A stretch of 49,699 nucleotides of DNA from an uncultured Marvinbryantia sp. Its GTDB lineage: Bacteria; Bacillota; Clostridia; Lachnospirales; Lachnospiraceae. Shown here one piece after another: positions 1 to 7,051 of this stretch. Within the stretch, counting starts at the first letter, position 1, and the number at the start of each line of letters is the position of its first letter. A program made the translations under genes and the position numbers. The notes beneath the pieces are model-generated. The model was given only the letters and a program-made list of their open reading frames with translations. It was not told the DNA's origin and searched no databases. Location: contig CANRIR010000013.1 of assembly GCA_947630735.1 (NCBI GenBank), positions 1 to 49,699 on the forward strand, read 5' to 3'.

Positions 1-6
1 TGAGGT

Positions 7-48
7 CAGATATCTATTTCGTATGAAATATATCTGGCATTTTTTTTG
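7..48 (+). terminator. Rho-independent terminator of an upstream gene outside the window
   Basis: An imperfect stem (CAGATATCTATTTC, 7-20, with GAAATATATCTG, 25-36, around a GTAT loop) is followed by eight T at 41-48. It ends a plus-strand transcript entering from the left and insulates the SDR gene that starts at 94. Confidence 0.7.
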
Positions 49-93
49 TTGTAGAAAACAAGTTTTGGGACGGTCTGAGGGGGGGGAATATCT

Positions 94-828
94 ATGGAAC
101 GCAGAACAGCATGTATCACGGGGGCTTCGCGCGGAATCGGCGAGGCACTTGCCCAGGCCTTCGCGGCGGAGGGCTACGATCTGTATATTACCTGCCATAA
201 AAACAGCCTGCTCCTTCAGAATCTGAAGGACAGGCTGGAATCCTCGTATGGCATTTCCTGCACGGCCTGCGCCGCGGACGCGGCGGATCCGAACCGCATG
301 GAGGAACTGTTTTCTCTGATTGCGTCGCGCTCCGGCCGACTGGATGTGCTGATAAACAACGCGGGCGTTTCCTGGCACGGGCTTGTGACCGACATGTCCC
401 TCGATGAGTGGGACGCCCTGATACGCACCAATTTAAGCTCCGTCTTCTATGCCAGCAGGCTTGCCGTTCCGCTGATGCTGAAGCGGCACGCCGGGTGCAT
501 CCTGAATATTTCCTCCGTGTGGGGCTGCGTGGGCGCCTCCTGCGAGGCGGCGTATTCCGCCTCCAAGGGCGGAGTCAACGCCTTCACACAGGCCCTCGCA
601 AAAGAGCTGGCCCCGAGCAATATCCAGGTAAACGCCATCGCCTGCGGTGCCATCGACACCCAGATGAACGCTTTTCTGAATGAGGAGGAGCGCAGGGCGC
701 TGACGGATGAAATTCCGGCCGGCCGCTTTGGATCCCCCGCGGAGGTGGCGCGCCTTGCGGTCTCTCTTTGCAGCGGCCATTCCTATCTGACCGGCCAGAT
801 CATTCGGCTGGACGGAGGATGGATTTGA
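94..828 (+). CDS. SDR-family NAD(P)-dependent oxidoreductase (FabG-like)
   Basis: A 244-residue short-chain dehydrogenase/reductase, a typical length for the classical family. The N-terminal TGASRGIG motif (residues 9-16) is the Rossmann dinucleotide-binding loop. INNAG (about 87-91) stabilises the central sheet. The catalytic Ser lies in ILNISS (about 136-140) and the YSASK motif (about 154-158) supplies Tyr and Lys. The C-terminus LTGQIIRLDGGWI is typical of 3-oxoacyl-ACP reductase relatives, but the substrate cannot be read from sequence. The start is supported by a G-rich ribosome site that includes a run of eight G (79-86). It converges with greA, with only one base between the stop codons. 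No fatty acid genes are adjacent, so FabG itself is not claimed. Confidence 0.9.
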   Translation: MERRTACITGASRGIGEALAQAFAAEGYDLYITCHKNSLLLQNLKDRLESSYGISCTACAADAADPNRMEELFSLIASRSGRLDVLINNAGVSWHGLVTDMSLDEWDALIRTNLSSVFYASRLAVPLMLKRHAGCILNISSVWGCVGASCEAAYSASKGGVNAFTQALAKELAPSNIQVNAIACGAIDTQMNAFLNEEERRALTDEIPAGRFGSPAEVARLAVSLCSGHSYLTGQIIRLDGGWI

Positions 829-829
829 G

Positions 830-1333
830 CTAGAAGCCCCGGATCTTATCCTCCGCATCGTCCGTGGTGTTTCGGATCGACTTGATTACCACATAATATC
901 CCACGTTCTCATTTACCTTCACGAAAACGCGGTCGCCCTCCTTTTTGCCCAGGATGGCTTTCCCCACGGGCGACTCGATGCTGATTTTGCCACTCATGGA
1001 GTTTCCGCGGATGGATGTGACCAGCTTAAATTCCTCTGTCTCGTCGTCATCCTCAAAATACACTTCCACGATATTGTTCAGGCCCACTTCCCCGTCTTTG
1101 GACACGTCCGAGACGATGGTCGCCGTCTTCAGCATGCGCTCCAGGTAGTGGATGCGGCTCTCGTTTTTGTTTTTGTCCCGCTTGGCCGCGTGATATTCAA
1201 AATTCTCGCTCAGATCGCCGTGCGCGCGGGCTTCTTTTACCGCGGCGATGGCCTCCTTGCGCACAGTCAGCTTCCGGTACTCAATCTCTTCCTCGATCTT
1301 TTTCACGTCGCTGGCTGTCAGTGTCTCTCCCAT
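830..1333 (-). CDS. greA: Transcription elongation factor, GreA/GreB family
   Basis: A 167-residue protein with GreA architecture: an N-terminal antiparallel coiled coil (about 1-80) carrying the acidic tip motif GDLSENFEYHAAK (about 39-51), then an FKBP-like C-terminal domain with SPVGKAILGKKEGDRV (about 121-136). The family binds the RNA polymerase secondary channel and stimulates cleavage of backtracked transcripts. The DLSEN.EY signature is intact, so activity is likely. ATG follows GGAGAGG at good spacing. The gene lies 24 bases downstream of nrdJ on the same strand and could be cotranscribed with it. The insert in FEDDDETEEFKLV is more acidic than in standard GreA, so this could be a second Gre paralog. 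Confidence 0.9.
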   Translation of the reverse strand: MGETLTASDVKKIEEEIEYRKLTVRKEAIAAVKEARAHGDLSENFEYHAAKRDKNKNESRIHYLERMLKTATIVSDVSKDGEVGLNNIVEVYFEDDDETEEFKLVTSIRGNSMSGKISIESPVGKAILGKKEGDRVFVKVNENVGYYVVIKSIRNTTDDAEDKIRGF

Positions 1334-1357
1334 ATGATCCTCTCCTTGCTCCCCGCT

Positions 1358-3634
1358 TTACAGGCATTTGCTCCACCCGCAGCTCTTGCAGATGTTGCAG
1401 CCCTCCTCAAAGACCAGCTTCTCCCCGCACTCCGGGCAGTACATATGCCGGTTTATATCGTTTACCGCCTTCGGCTTGATCCTGGCCGCGCTGCTGCCCT
1501 CTCCGTCCTGCTGGAAGGCTTTTCTCTGCGCCAGCTCCGCCTGCATCTCGTTGTACATATCCATCAGCGCGTTGCCCACCGCCATGGGACAGCAGGCCCC
1601 CTTGCTGGTATCCTTTCTGGACACGCGCCGCGCCGTATAGGAGGGGCAGGATCCGCTGGAATTGAGCTGATCCACAATCGTCTCGATGTCGATGCCTCCC
1701 CTGGCGCTGATGGAGATCATGCGGGACAGGCCAACCATGAAATTGTTGCAGCCGCCCGTGGAGCCTTTGCTCAGGTACGTCTCCAAAAGAGCTCCCGTGT
1801 GCGGGTCGAACAGCGCAATGCAGTGCAGGCTGCCGCAGCCCGTGATCAGTTTGCGCTTCTTGCCCACCACGTCGTCCGTCACCAGGATGATCTCGCCGCG
1901 CTCCAGGCCTTCTCCGGCCACCACCTTCTTTTTGTCGCTGGTGTTCAGAACGCCCGTGCGCTTGCAGCCGTCGCGATAGATGGTAATGCCCTTCAGCCCC
2001 TGCTCGTAGGCATACATATACAGGCTCTCCGTCTCCTCCACCGTGAAGCTGTTGGGCACGTTTACCGTGGAGCTGATGGAGGCGTCGATGTGGGTCTGCC
2101 ACATGGCCTGCATGTTGATTCTCTGATGGTAGTCGATCATCATGGCCGTCACAAAATAGGCCGGCAGATCCTGCTCGTCCTTGATGCCATGGTGCTTCAT
2201 ATAGTCTTCCACGATCTTGGTGTAGACTTTATAGTAGACATCCGTCCCGTGCAGGGACTCGGTCTTTCTCTCGTAGGAATTTGCGTACACGGGCTCAATG
2301 CCGCCGGATATGCCCAGCATGGTGGACAGGGTTCCCGTGGGCGCGATGGTGAGCAGCTGAGAATTGCGAAGCCCGTATTTGCGCACCAGCTCCTGGGTTT
2401 TCTCCGAGGTATTGGCCAGGAAATAGGGCGTGCTCATGATGTCCTCCACGCGGCAGGCGGGGAAGCATCCCAGCTCCTGCGCCAGCTTTGCGGAGGTGTA
2501 GATCGCCGCGTCCGCCATGGCGAAGCCGATCTTGTCGCACATGGCCACAGCCTCCGGCTCCCCGTAGGTAAGCCCCAGTTTTAAAAGCGCGTCCGCCAGG
2601 CCCATGATGCCAAGGCCGATCTGCCGCCACTTTTCCACGCTCTTCCTCTGCTCCGGCAGGGGATGCAGGGGAAGGCCCTCGTCCAGCACCTCGTTGAGCG
2701 CGCGCACGGAAGCCTGCACGCACTTGCGGAAGCCGTCCAGATCAAAGGACGCCGTGTCCGTAAAGGGGTGCACCACAAACTCCGACAGGTTGATGCTTCC
2801 CAGAAGGCAGCTCCCGCCCGCGGGCAGAGGCTCCTCCGCACAGGGATTTACGCCCGCGTAGGAAAATTCTTCCGTATTGCTCAGAAGGTTCCACCCGCTG
2901 ATGCGGTCCCAGAACAGCGCGCCCGGCTCCGCGTAATCCCAGTTGGTCAGGGCGATCTTGTGGAACAGCTCCTTCGCCTGCACCTTCCGCTCGATCACTT
3001 CCCCGGTGGTCTGGCGCGTGTAGCTCAGCAGATACTCTTTGTTCTCTTTTACCGCCTCCATGAAATCGTCGTGGATGCGCACCGAGATGTTGGCCTTCGT
3101 CACTTTCTCCAGATCCGTCTTCAGCTCGATAAACTCCTCCACGTCCGGATGAGAGCTGTCGATGGAGATCATCAGGGCCCCGCGCCTGCCGTTCTGGCCG
3201 ATCAGGGCCGTGACCAGCGCGTACAGCTCCATAAATGACACCGCGCCGCTGGTCTCCTTCGCCGCGTTGTTGATCTTTGCGCCGCGGGGGCTTAAGCGCG
3301 AGATGTCGATCCCGCATCCGCCGCCGTAGCTGTAAGTGCGCGCCAGTTTCTTGGCGCACTCAAAAATGTCCTCGATCTCGTCGTCCGGCGGCGTGATCAC
3401 GTAGCAGTTGGAATAGGTGACCTTGCGGTCGCTCAGGGCGTGCAGCCCGCGGTTGGAAAGGATCCTTCCGCCAAAGAGGAATTTTTTTTCTTTGATATAC
3501 CCGGCGATCTCCTCGTTCCCGCCGCTGATCCGCGATACCCAGGCCTCGAAATCCTCCCCGTCGCAGCGGTATTTCTTCTCCCAGATATCAATCCCCAGCT
3601 GGTTCTTTTCCCCCAGCCATTCCTGTATGTTCAT
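1358..3634 (-). CDS. nrdJ: Adenosylcobalamin-dependent (class II) ribonucleoside-diphosphate reductase
   Basis: A 758-residue class II ribonucleotide reductase, which makes deoxynucleotides without oxygen using a B12-derived radical. Visible hallmarks are SNCYV near residue 75, the GGCGID stretch near 105, NPCAEEPLPAGGSCLLGSIN near 250 (the NPCAE active-site Cys/Glu), APTGTLS near 430, and a C-terminal zinc-ribbon-like tail with CPEC...CNICKSC ending in CGWSKCL that can supply redox cysteines. No separate R2 subunit gene is present, as expected for class II. ATG is preceded by AAGGAG. The 105-base upstream gap shows no cobalamin riboswitch that I can recognise. Confidence 0.95.
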   Translation of the reverse strand: MNIQEWLGEKNQLGIDIWEKKYRCDGEDFEAWVSRISGGNEEIAGYIKEKKFLFGGRILSNRGLHALSDRKVTYSNCYVITPPDDEIEDIFECAKKLARTYSYGGGCGIDISRLSPRGAKINNAAKETSGAVSFMELYALVTALIGQNGRRGALMISIDSSHPDVEEFIELKTDLEKVTKANISVRIHDDFMEAVKENKEYLLSYTRQTTGEVIERKVQAKELFHKIALTNWDYAEPGALFWDRISGWNLLSNTEEFSYAGVNPCAEEPLPAGGSCLLGSINLSEFVVHPFTDTASFDLDGFRKCVQASVRALNEVLDEGLPLHPLPEQRKSVEKWRQIGLGIMGLADALLKLGLTYGEPEAVAMCDKIGFAMADAAIYTSAKLAQELGCFPACRVEDIMSTPYFLANTSEKTQELVRKYGLRNSQLLTIAPTGTLSTMLGISGGIEPVYANSYERKTESLHGTDVYYKVYTKIVEDYMKHHGIKDEQDLPAYFVTAMMIDYHQRINMQAMWQTHIDASISSTVNVPNSFTVEETESLYMYAYEQGLKGITIYRDGCKRTGVLNTSDKKKVVAGEGLERGEIILVTDDVVGKKRKLITGCGSLHCIALFDPHTGALLETYLSKGSTGGCNNFMVGLSRMISISARGGIDIETIVDQLNSSGSCPSYTARRVSRKDTSKGACCPMAVGNALMDMYNEMQAELAQRKAFQQDGEGSSAARIKPKAVNDINRHMYCPECGEKLVFEEGCNICKSCGWSKCL

Positions 3635-3739
3635 AATTTACTCCTTACATACAATTACCACATTTTGTTGCCAAGGACTATCATATCACAAGATATTGGG
3701 GATGACAAGTGGGAATTTACGCTTTCTTCAAATCGCGGT

Positions 3740-5722
3740 TCAATACACCCGCTGAGCGCTCACCGGCTCTGCGAAGGGCCCCGGCAGGATCTTTGTCCCG
3801 CGGTGGTTCCCCAGATAGTCCGTGTCAAAGACAATGTCGGTCCCGTCCGGATTCTCATAGCGCTCCTCCGGCTCAAAGGCCTTTCCCAGCGTGTCCGAAC
3901 AGATCAGCCCGGCCTCAAAATCCCTCAACCGCTCGTAGAGGTCGGTCTTCAGGATCACGTGCCCGTTCTCCTCCTTAAGCTCGATCTTTACCGGAGCGCT
4001 CTCGTCCGTCAGGCTGTGCGTTTCCCTGCTCCATCCCTTCGCCCCGGCCAGATAGACGTTTCCGTCCGCCCAGACCGGAAGGGAATGTGCGTGCCAGGGC
4101 TCCAGCCCGGCCATATCCGGCGTGTCGTTCTCCATGTCGAAATGGGAGATCCACTCCTCGTAGGTAATGTAGTCGTCCATCACGTGCGTGCCCACCTCGC
4201 GGTTCTCCGTGAAGACCTCGTCCCGGCTGTCGCTGCGCACCTGCATCGCGTCCTTCGGCCATCTCTGCACAAAAATGTTGTTGTAGAAGCGGTCGTCCCC
4301 GTGCAGGATCGTCATGAAGCCCATAACCTCCGTGCGATGCGGGATGTGGTAGGGCGTATAGCGCGGACCGGTCCCTCCGCCCACGCTGGTAAACGCGCCG
4401 CAGATCAGGTTGTGCACCATCGCCACGCCCTGCGTCGCCATGCGCAGAGACACGTCCGACAGCAGCAGGTTGTGATCGATCAGGGTGGGGCCGTGTCCCA
4501 CCTCCACAAAGATATCCTGGCTCATCATGCCCCCGTTCAGCTGTTTTGCAAAGGCGGGGCGCTGATTGTCGTGCAGCAGGTTCTGCGTGATGCGGGTCCC
4601 CTGCGCCTCCCAGTCCGTCCAGATGCCCATGGTGCAGTGGTGGATATGGTTGCGCCGCATGATCACATCGATGGCCGCGTGCAGCTTGATGCCCGCAATC
4701 TCGGCCCCGCCCAGCTCCATCATGTTGTTGATGTGGTGGATGTGGTTGTCCTCAATGATCGAAAAGACGCTGCCCATCCGGCCGATGATGCCGCCCTGCT
4801 CGCAGTGGTGGATGTTGTTCCGGCGGATGATGTGGCTCCCCACCTTCTCCTTTACCCAGCCGTGGTACTGGCCGCGGCAGACCGCGTCGCGCTCCATCTG
4901 CGTGGGGCTCTTGACATGTTTGTAGGTAAAATAATGTTCGTTGTCCGGATCCAGATATTTTCCCAGGCCGATGCCGGCGCATTTGCTGTTGGAGATCTCG
5001 CAGTCCTCAATGATCCAGCCCTTCGACCAGTGGGGCCCGATCATGCAGTCCTGGAAGGCCGCCGGCGGGGCCCATGTGGTGGCCGCCTTCGTGACCGCAA
5101 ACCCGCTGACCGTGATATAGCCGACGCCGGTTTTGGACGGCATAAAGCACTCCCGGCGCACGTTGATCTCCACGTTCTCGCGGTTCGGGTCCGCACCCTG
5201 GAAGTTGGCGAAGAACACGGTCTTATTGTCCCGCTGCTCGGCGTACCATTTCAAACGGGACGCCTCCGGCTCCCAGGAACATTCATAGACTTCCCCCGCG
5301 AGACACTCCTCCAGGCTCTCCGCCTCATAGAGCATTTTGTCGTTCAGGTACACCGCCCCGGTGTGTTTTTTGCGCCCCGCAAAATACCAGTCGCCGTACA
5401 CATAGGTGGTGTACGGATTATATTTTCCGAACACCGAATTGTCCACACTCGCCGTCCAGACCGTGCCCTGGAAGAGCTCCCACCCGGTCAGCTTTTCCGC
5501 CCCGGTGATGACGGCCCCCAGGGGCTCCTCGCTCCGGTACACAATGCGCGCGTCCTTTGTCCCCGCATGGGCCGGATCCACATACTCGCGGTATACGCCG
5601 GGAGCCACCAGCACCTCGTCCCCGGCGCAGGCGGTTTTTGCCGCCTCGCTGATCCGGCGGTAAGGCATTTCCCTGGTCCCGTTTCCATCGCGCCCCGCAT
5701 TGGCATTCACATAAATCTTCAT
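3740..5722 (-). CDS. Right-handed parallel beta-helix repeat protein, possible glycan-active enzyme
   Basis: A 660-residue protein beginning with a pectin-lyase-fold cap (MKIYVNANAGRDGNGT..PYRRISEAA..GDEVLVAPGVY, residues 1-50, DUF1565-like) followed by many short beta-helix rungs (for example IIEDCEIS, IIRRNNIHHC, IIEDNHIHHINN, VIMRRNHIHHC) between about 230 and 430. Family members are carbohydrate lyases or hydrolases, including GH141-like and DUF1565 proteins. I cannot assign a substrate. There is no signal peptide or membrane anchor, so the protein appears cytoplasmic, which is unusual for this fold. It stands alone between nrdJ and the RiPP locus with no sugar transporter beside it. The start follows GGAGAGGAG. 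Confidence 0.8.
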   Translation of the reverse strand: MKIYVNANAGRDGNGTREMPYRRISEAAKTACAGDEVLVAPGVYREYVDPAHAGTKDARIVYRSEEPLGAVITGAEKLTGWELFQGTVWTASVDNSVFGKYNPYTTYVYGDWYFAGRKKHTGAVYLNDKMLYEAESLEECLAGEVYECSWEPEASRLKWYAEQRDNKTVFFANFQGADPNRENVEINVRRECFMPSKTGVGYITVSGFAVTKAATTWAPPAAFQDCMIGPHWSKGWIIEDCEISNSKCAGIGLGKYLDPDNEHYFTYKHVKSPTQMERDAVCRGQYHGWVKEKVGSHIIRRNNIHHCEQGGIIGRMGSVFSIIEDNHIHHINNMMELGGAEIAGIKLHAAIDVIMRRNHIHHCTMGIWTDWEAQGTRITQNLLHDNQRPAFAKQLNGGMMSQDIFVEVGHGPTLIDHNLLLSDVSLRMATQGVAMVHNLICGAFTSVGGGTGPRYTPYHIPHRTEVMGFMTILHGDDRFYNNIFVQRWPKDAMQVRSDSRDEVFTENREVGTHVMDDYITYEEWISHFDMENDTPDMAGLEPWHAHSLPVWADGNVYLAGAKGWSRETHSLTDESAPVKIELKEENGHVILKTDLYERLRDFEAGLICSDTLGKAFEPEERYENPDGTDIVFDTDYLGNHRGTKILPGPFAEPVSAQRVY

Positions 5723-5816
5723 TGATCTTCAGCTCCTCTCCTTATTTTTTCCTGCATACAGATTACCTTTACTTTATACCAAACGCGAACGCGATGTCAA
5801 TACAATATGACATGCG

Positions 5817-5843
5817 AAAAGAGGCAGGACATTGTCCCGCCTC
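5817..5843 (-). terminator. Rho-independent terminator closing the RiPP locus
   Basis: On the minus strand an 11-bp stem (5833-5843 with 5821-5831, one G-T pair, one-base loop at the centre, so the real loop is opened by a few bases) is followed by TTTT at 5820-5817. It lies just after the stop of the 5864-6205 gene. Confidence 0.65.
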
Positions 5844-5863
5844 CCGCTTGCAGATGCAAAGAA

Positions 5864-6205
5864 TCACTTGCCTTTGTTGCCTGTCACAGCGTCCTGCAGA
5901 TACGCCGCGGTCGCGCCGGCCAGAATGCAGCCCGCATAGACAAATCCGTCATAGTGCAGTGCCGGAATGAGAAAATAGCAGGCAAAGACGACGACTGCGA
6001 AAACAGCGCACCAGATGGTGTTGCTGAATCTCTTTTTGTCTTTCTTTCCCGTGAACGCGTCCTGCAGATATGCCACGGTCGCGCCGAGCAGAATAAAGCC
6101 CGCATAGATCATTCCGTCCATGTGCAGGGCCGGAACAAATTTATAACAGACAAAAATGGCGACTGCCAAAACGGCGCACCAGATAGCATTGCCGAATTTC
6201 TTCAT
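5864..6205 (-). CDS. Small four-helix membrane protein made of two tandem repeats
   Basis: A 113-residue hydrophobic protein made of two homologous halves of about 56 residues. The first half reads NAIWCAVLAVAIFVCYKFVP..MDGMIYAGFILLGATVAYLQDAFTGKK, and the second repeats it with SNTIWCAVF..YFLIPALHYDGFVYAGCILAGATAAYLQDAVTG. Each half has two transmembrane segments joined by PALH.DG and ends in AYLQDA.TG. I do not recognise the family. It is the last gene behind two Nif11-type precursors, where immunity or accessory membrane proteins often sit, so a self-protection role is an inference only. ATG follows AAAGGAG. Confidence 0.75.
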   Translation of the reverse strand: MKKFGNAIWCAVLAVAIFVCYKFVPALHMDGMIYAGFILLGATVAYLQDAFTGKKDKKRFSNTIWCAVFAVVVFACYFLIPALHYDGFVYAGCILAGATAAYLQDAVTGNKGK

Positions 6206-6257
6206 CCTTGTGTTCTCCTTTTTTCGTACCTTTTTTGTGATCAGGCACTCTCAACAC

Positions 6258-6572
6258 TTACTTGCTGATCGTGCAGACGGACGTGATGCCGTGGTAGGAT
6301 TTGTATTTGCAGCCGCCGCAGATGCCGAGCAAGCTGGTGCTCTTTGCGCAGCCATAGAGCGACGTCACGATCAGATAACCGTCACTGGTGCGCATCCCGC
6401 CTGCCACAGAATTCAGCTCATCCTCGGAAAGCTCTCCGGATTTATGAAGCCCCTCATAAAGCTCCTTTGCCTCCTCTGCCGCAATCTCCTGTCCGGCCGC
6501 CTTTGCGATCTCCATGATCTCCTCCGCGGACTTCGCAGCTTTTGCCTTTTCCATAAATTCCTTCTGATCCAT
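6258..6572 (-). CDS. Nif11-type RiPP precursor peptide
   Basis: A 104-residue precursor. The leader MDQKEFMEKAKAAKSAEEIMEIAKAAGQ has the Nif11-like helical pattern and ends in SGELSEDELNSVAGG (about 46-60), a double-glycine-type site for C39 peptidase cleavage. The predicted core, about 45 residues, starts near MRTSDGYLIVTSLYGC and contains four cysteines, ending in TSVCTISK. It is a paralog of the 6632-6955 gene; leader, RBS (AAGGAGGTAACAGT) and the first 14 core residues are nearly the same. No LanM-type synthetase is next to it, so the core may be disulfide-bonded or modified by a distant enzyme. Confidence 0.88.
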   Translation of the reverse strand: MDQKEFMEKAKAAKSAEEIMEIAKAAGQEIAAEEAKELYEGLHKSGELSEDELNSVAGGMRTSDGYLIVTSLYGCAKSTSLLGICGGCKYKSYHGITSVCTISK

Positions 6573-6631
6573 ACTGTTACCTCCTTGTGAAAAAATTTTA
6601 TTGTTTACGGCGCATCGCCGTGCAGCCGCCT

Positions 6632-6955
6632 TTACTGCTTGGTTACTTCACAGTACATCCAGCCTTTTTTGTCCGTATGCGAATAACCGCAGAGCGTACA
6701 CCAGTTTAAGGCGTTGGTACATTTTTTGCAGCCGTAAAACGGCGACACGATCAGGTAGCCGCTGTCGGTATATTTGCCGCCTCCCGCGACCGTGCCCAAT
6801 TCCTCCTCCGAGAGCTCTCCCGCGGTATGAGACGCGTCATAGAGATTCTTCGCCTCTTCCTGCGTGATCTTCTGCCCCTGAGCCTGAAAGAGCTCCATGA
6901 CCTCCTGCGCGGACTTCGCCGCTCTCACTTTCTCCATGATCTCCTTCTGATCCAT
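6632..6955 (-). CDS. Nif11-type RiPP precursor peptide
   Basis: A 107-residue precursor; the start at MDQKEIMEK is chosen because AAGGAGGTAACAGT directly precedes this ATG, as in the paralog downstream, although the frame is open to about 7000. The leader ends in AGELSEEELGTVAGG. The core (GKYTDSGYLIVSPFYGCKKC...) has five cysteines, including a CKKC and a CTLC, and ends in YCEVTKQ. GYLIV..(F/L)YGC is shared with the 6258 peptide, which indicates a two-peptide family. It lies about 96 bases after the exporter gene with a small CAGAC/GTCTG hairpin between them. Confidence 0.88.
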   Translation of the reverse strand: MDQKEIMEKVRAAKSAQEVMELFQAQGQKITQEEAKNLYDASHTAGELSEEELGTVAGGGKYTDSGYLIVSPFYGCKKCTNALNWCTLCGYSHTDKKGWMYCEVTKQ

Positions 6956-7051
6956 ACTGTTACCTCCTTGTTTTTGAAAGTGTGTTTTATTTCCTTTCAT
7001 CTCTTTATACGTCAGACACCGGTCTGTGTTAGGGAAATGTCGGAAATAATT

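Noticed and set aside
1148-2584. Long plus-strand open frame opposite nrdJ (478 codons)
   Set aside because: It is the antisense shadow of a well conserved gene, rich in His/Leu/Val/Arg as expected from the complement of GC-rich codons, with no ribosome site and no known motif.
3635-3739. Cobalamin riboswitch before nrdJ
   Set aside because: The gap is only 105 bases and shows none of the B12-box features I would expect; too short for the aptamer.
3440-5725. Plus-strand open frame of 761 codons opposite the beta-helix gene
   Set aside because: Composition (very high His, Arg, Val, Asp) is typical of an antisense shadow; the minus-strand protein has clear beta-helix repeats.
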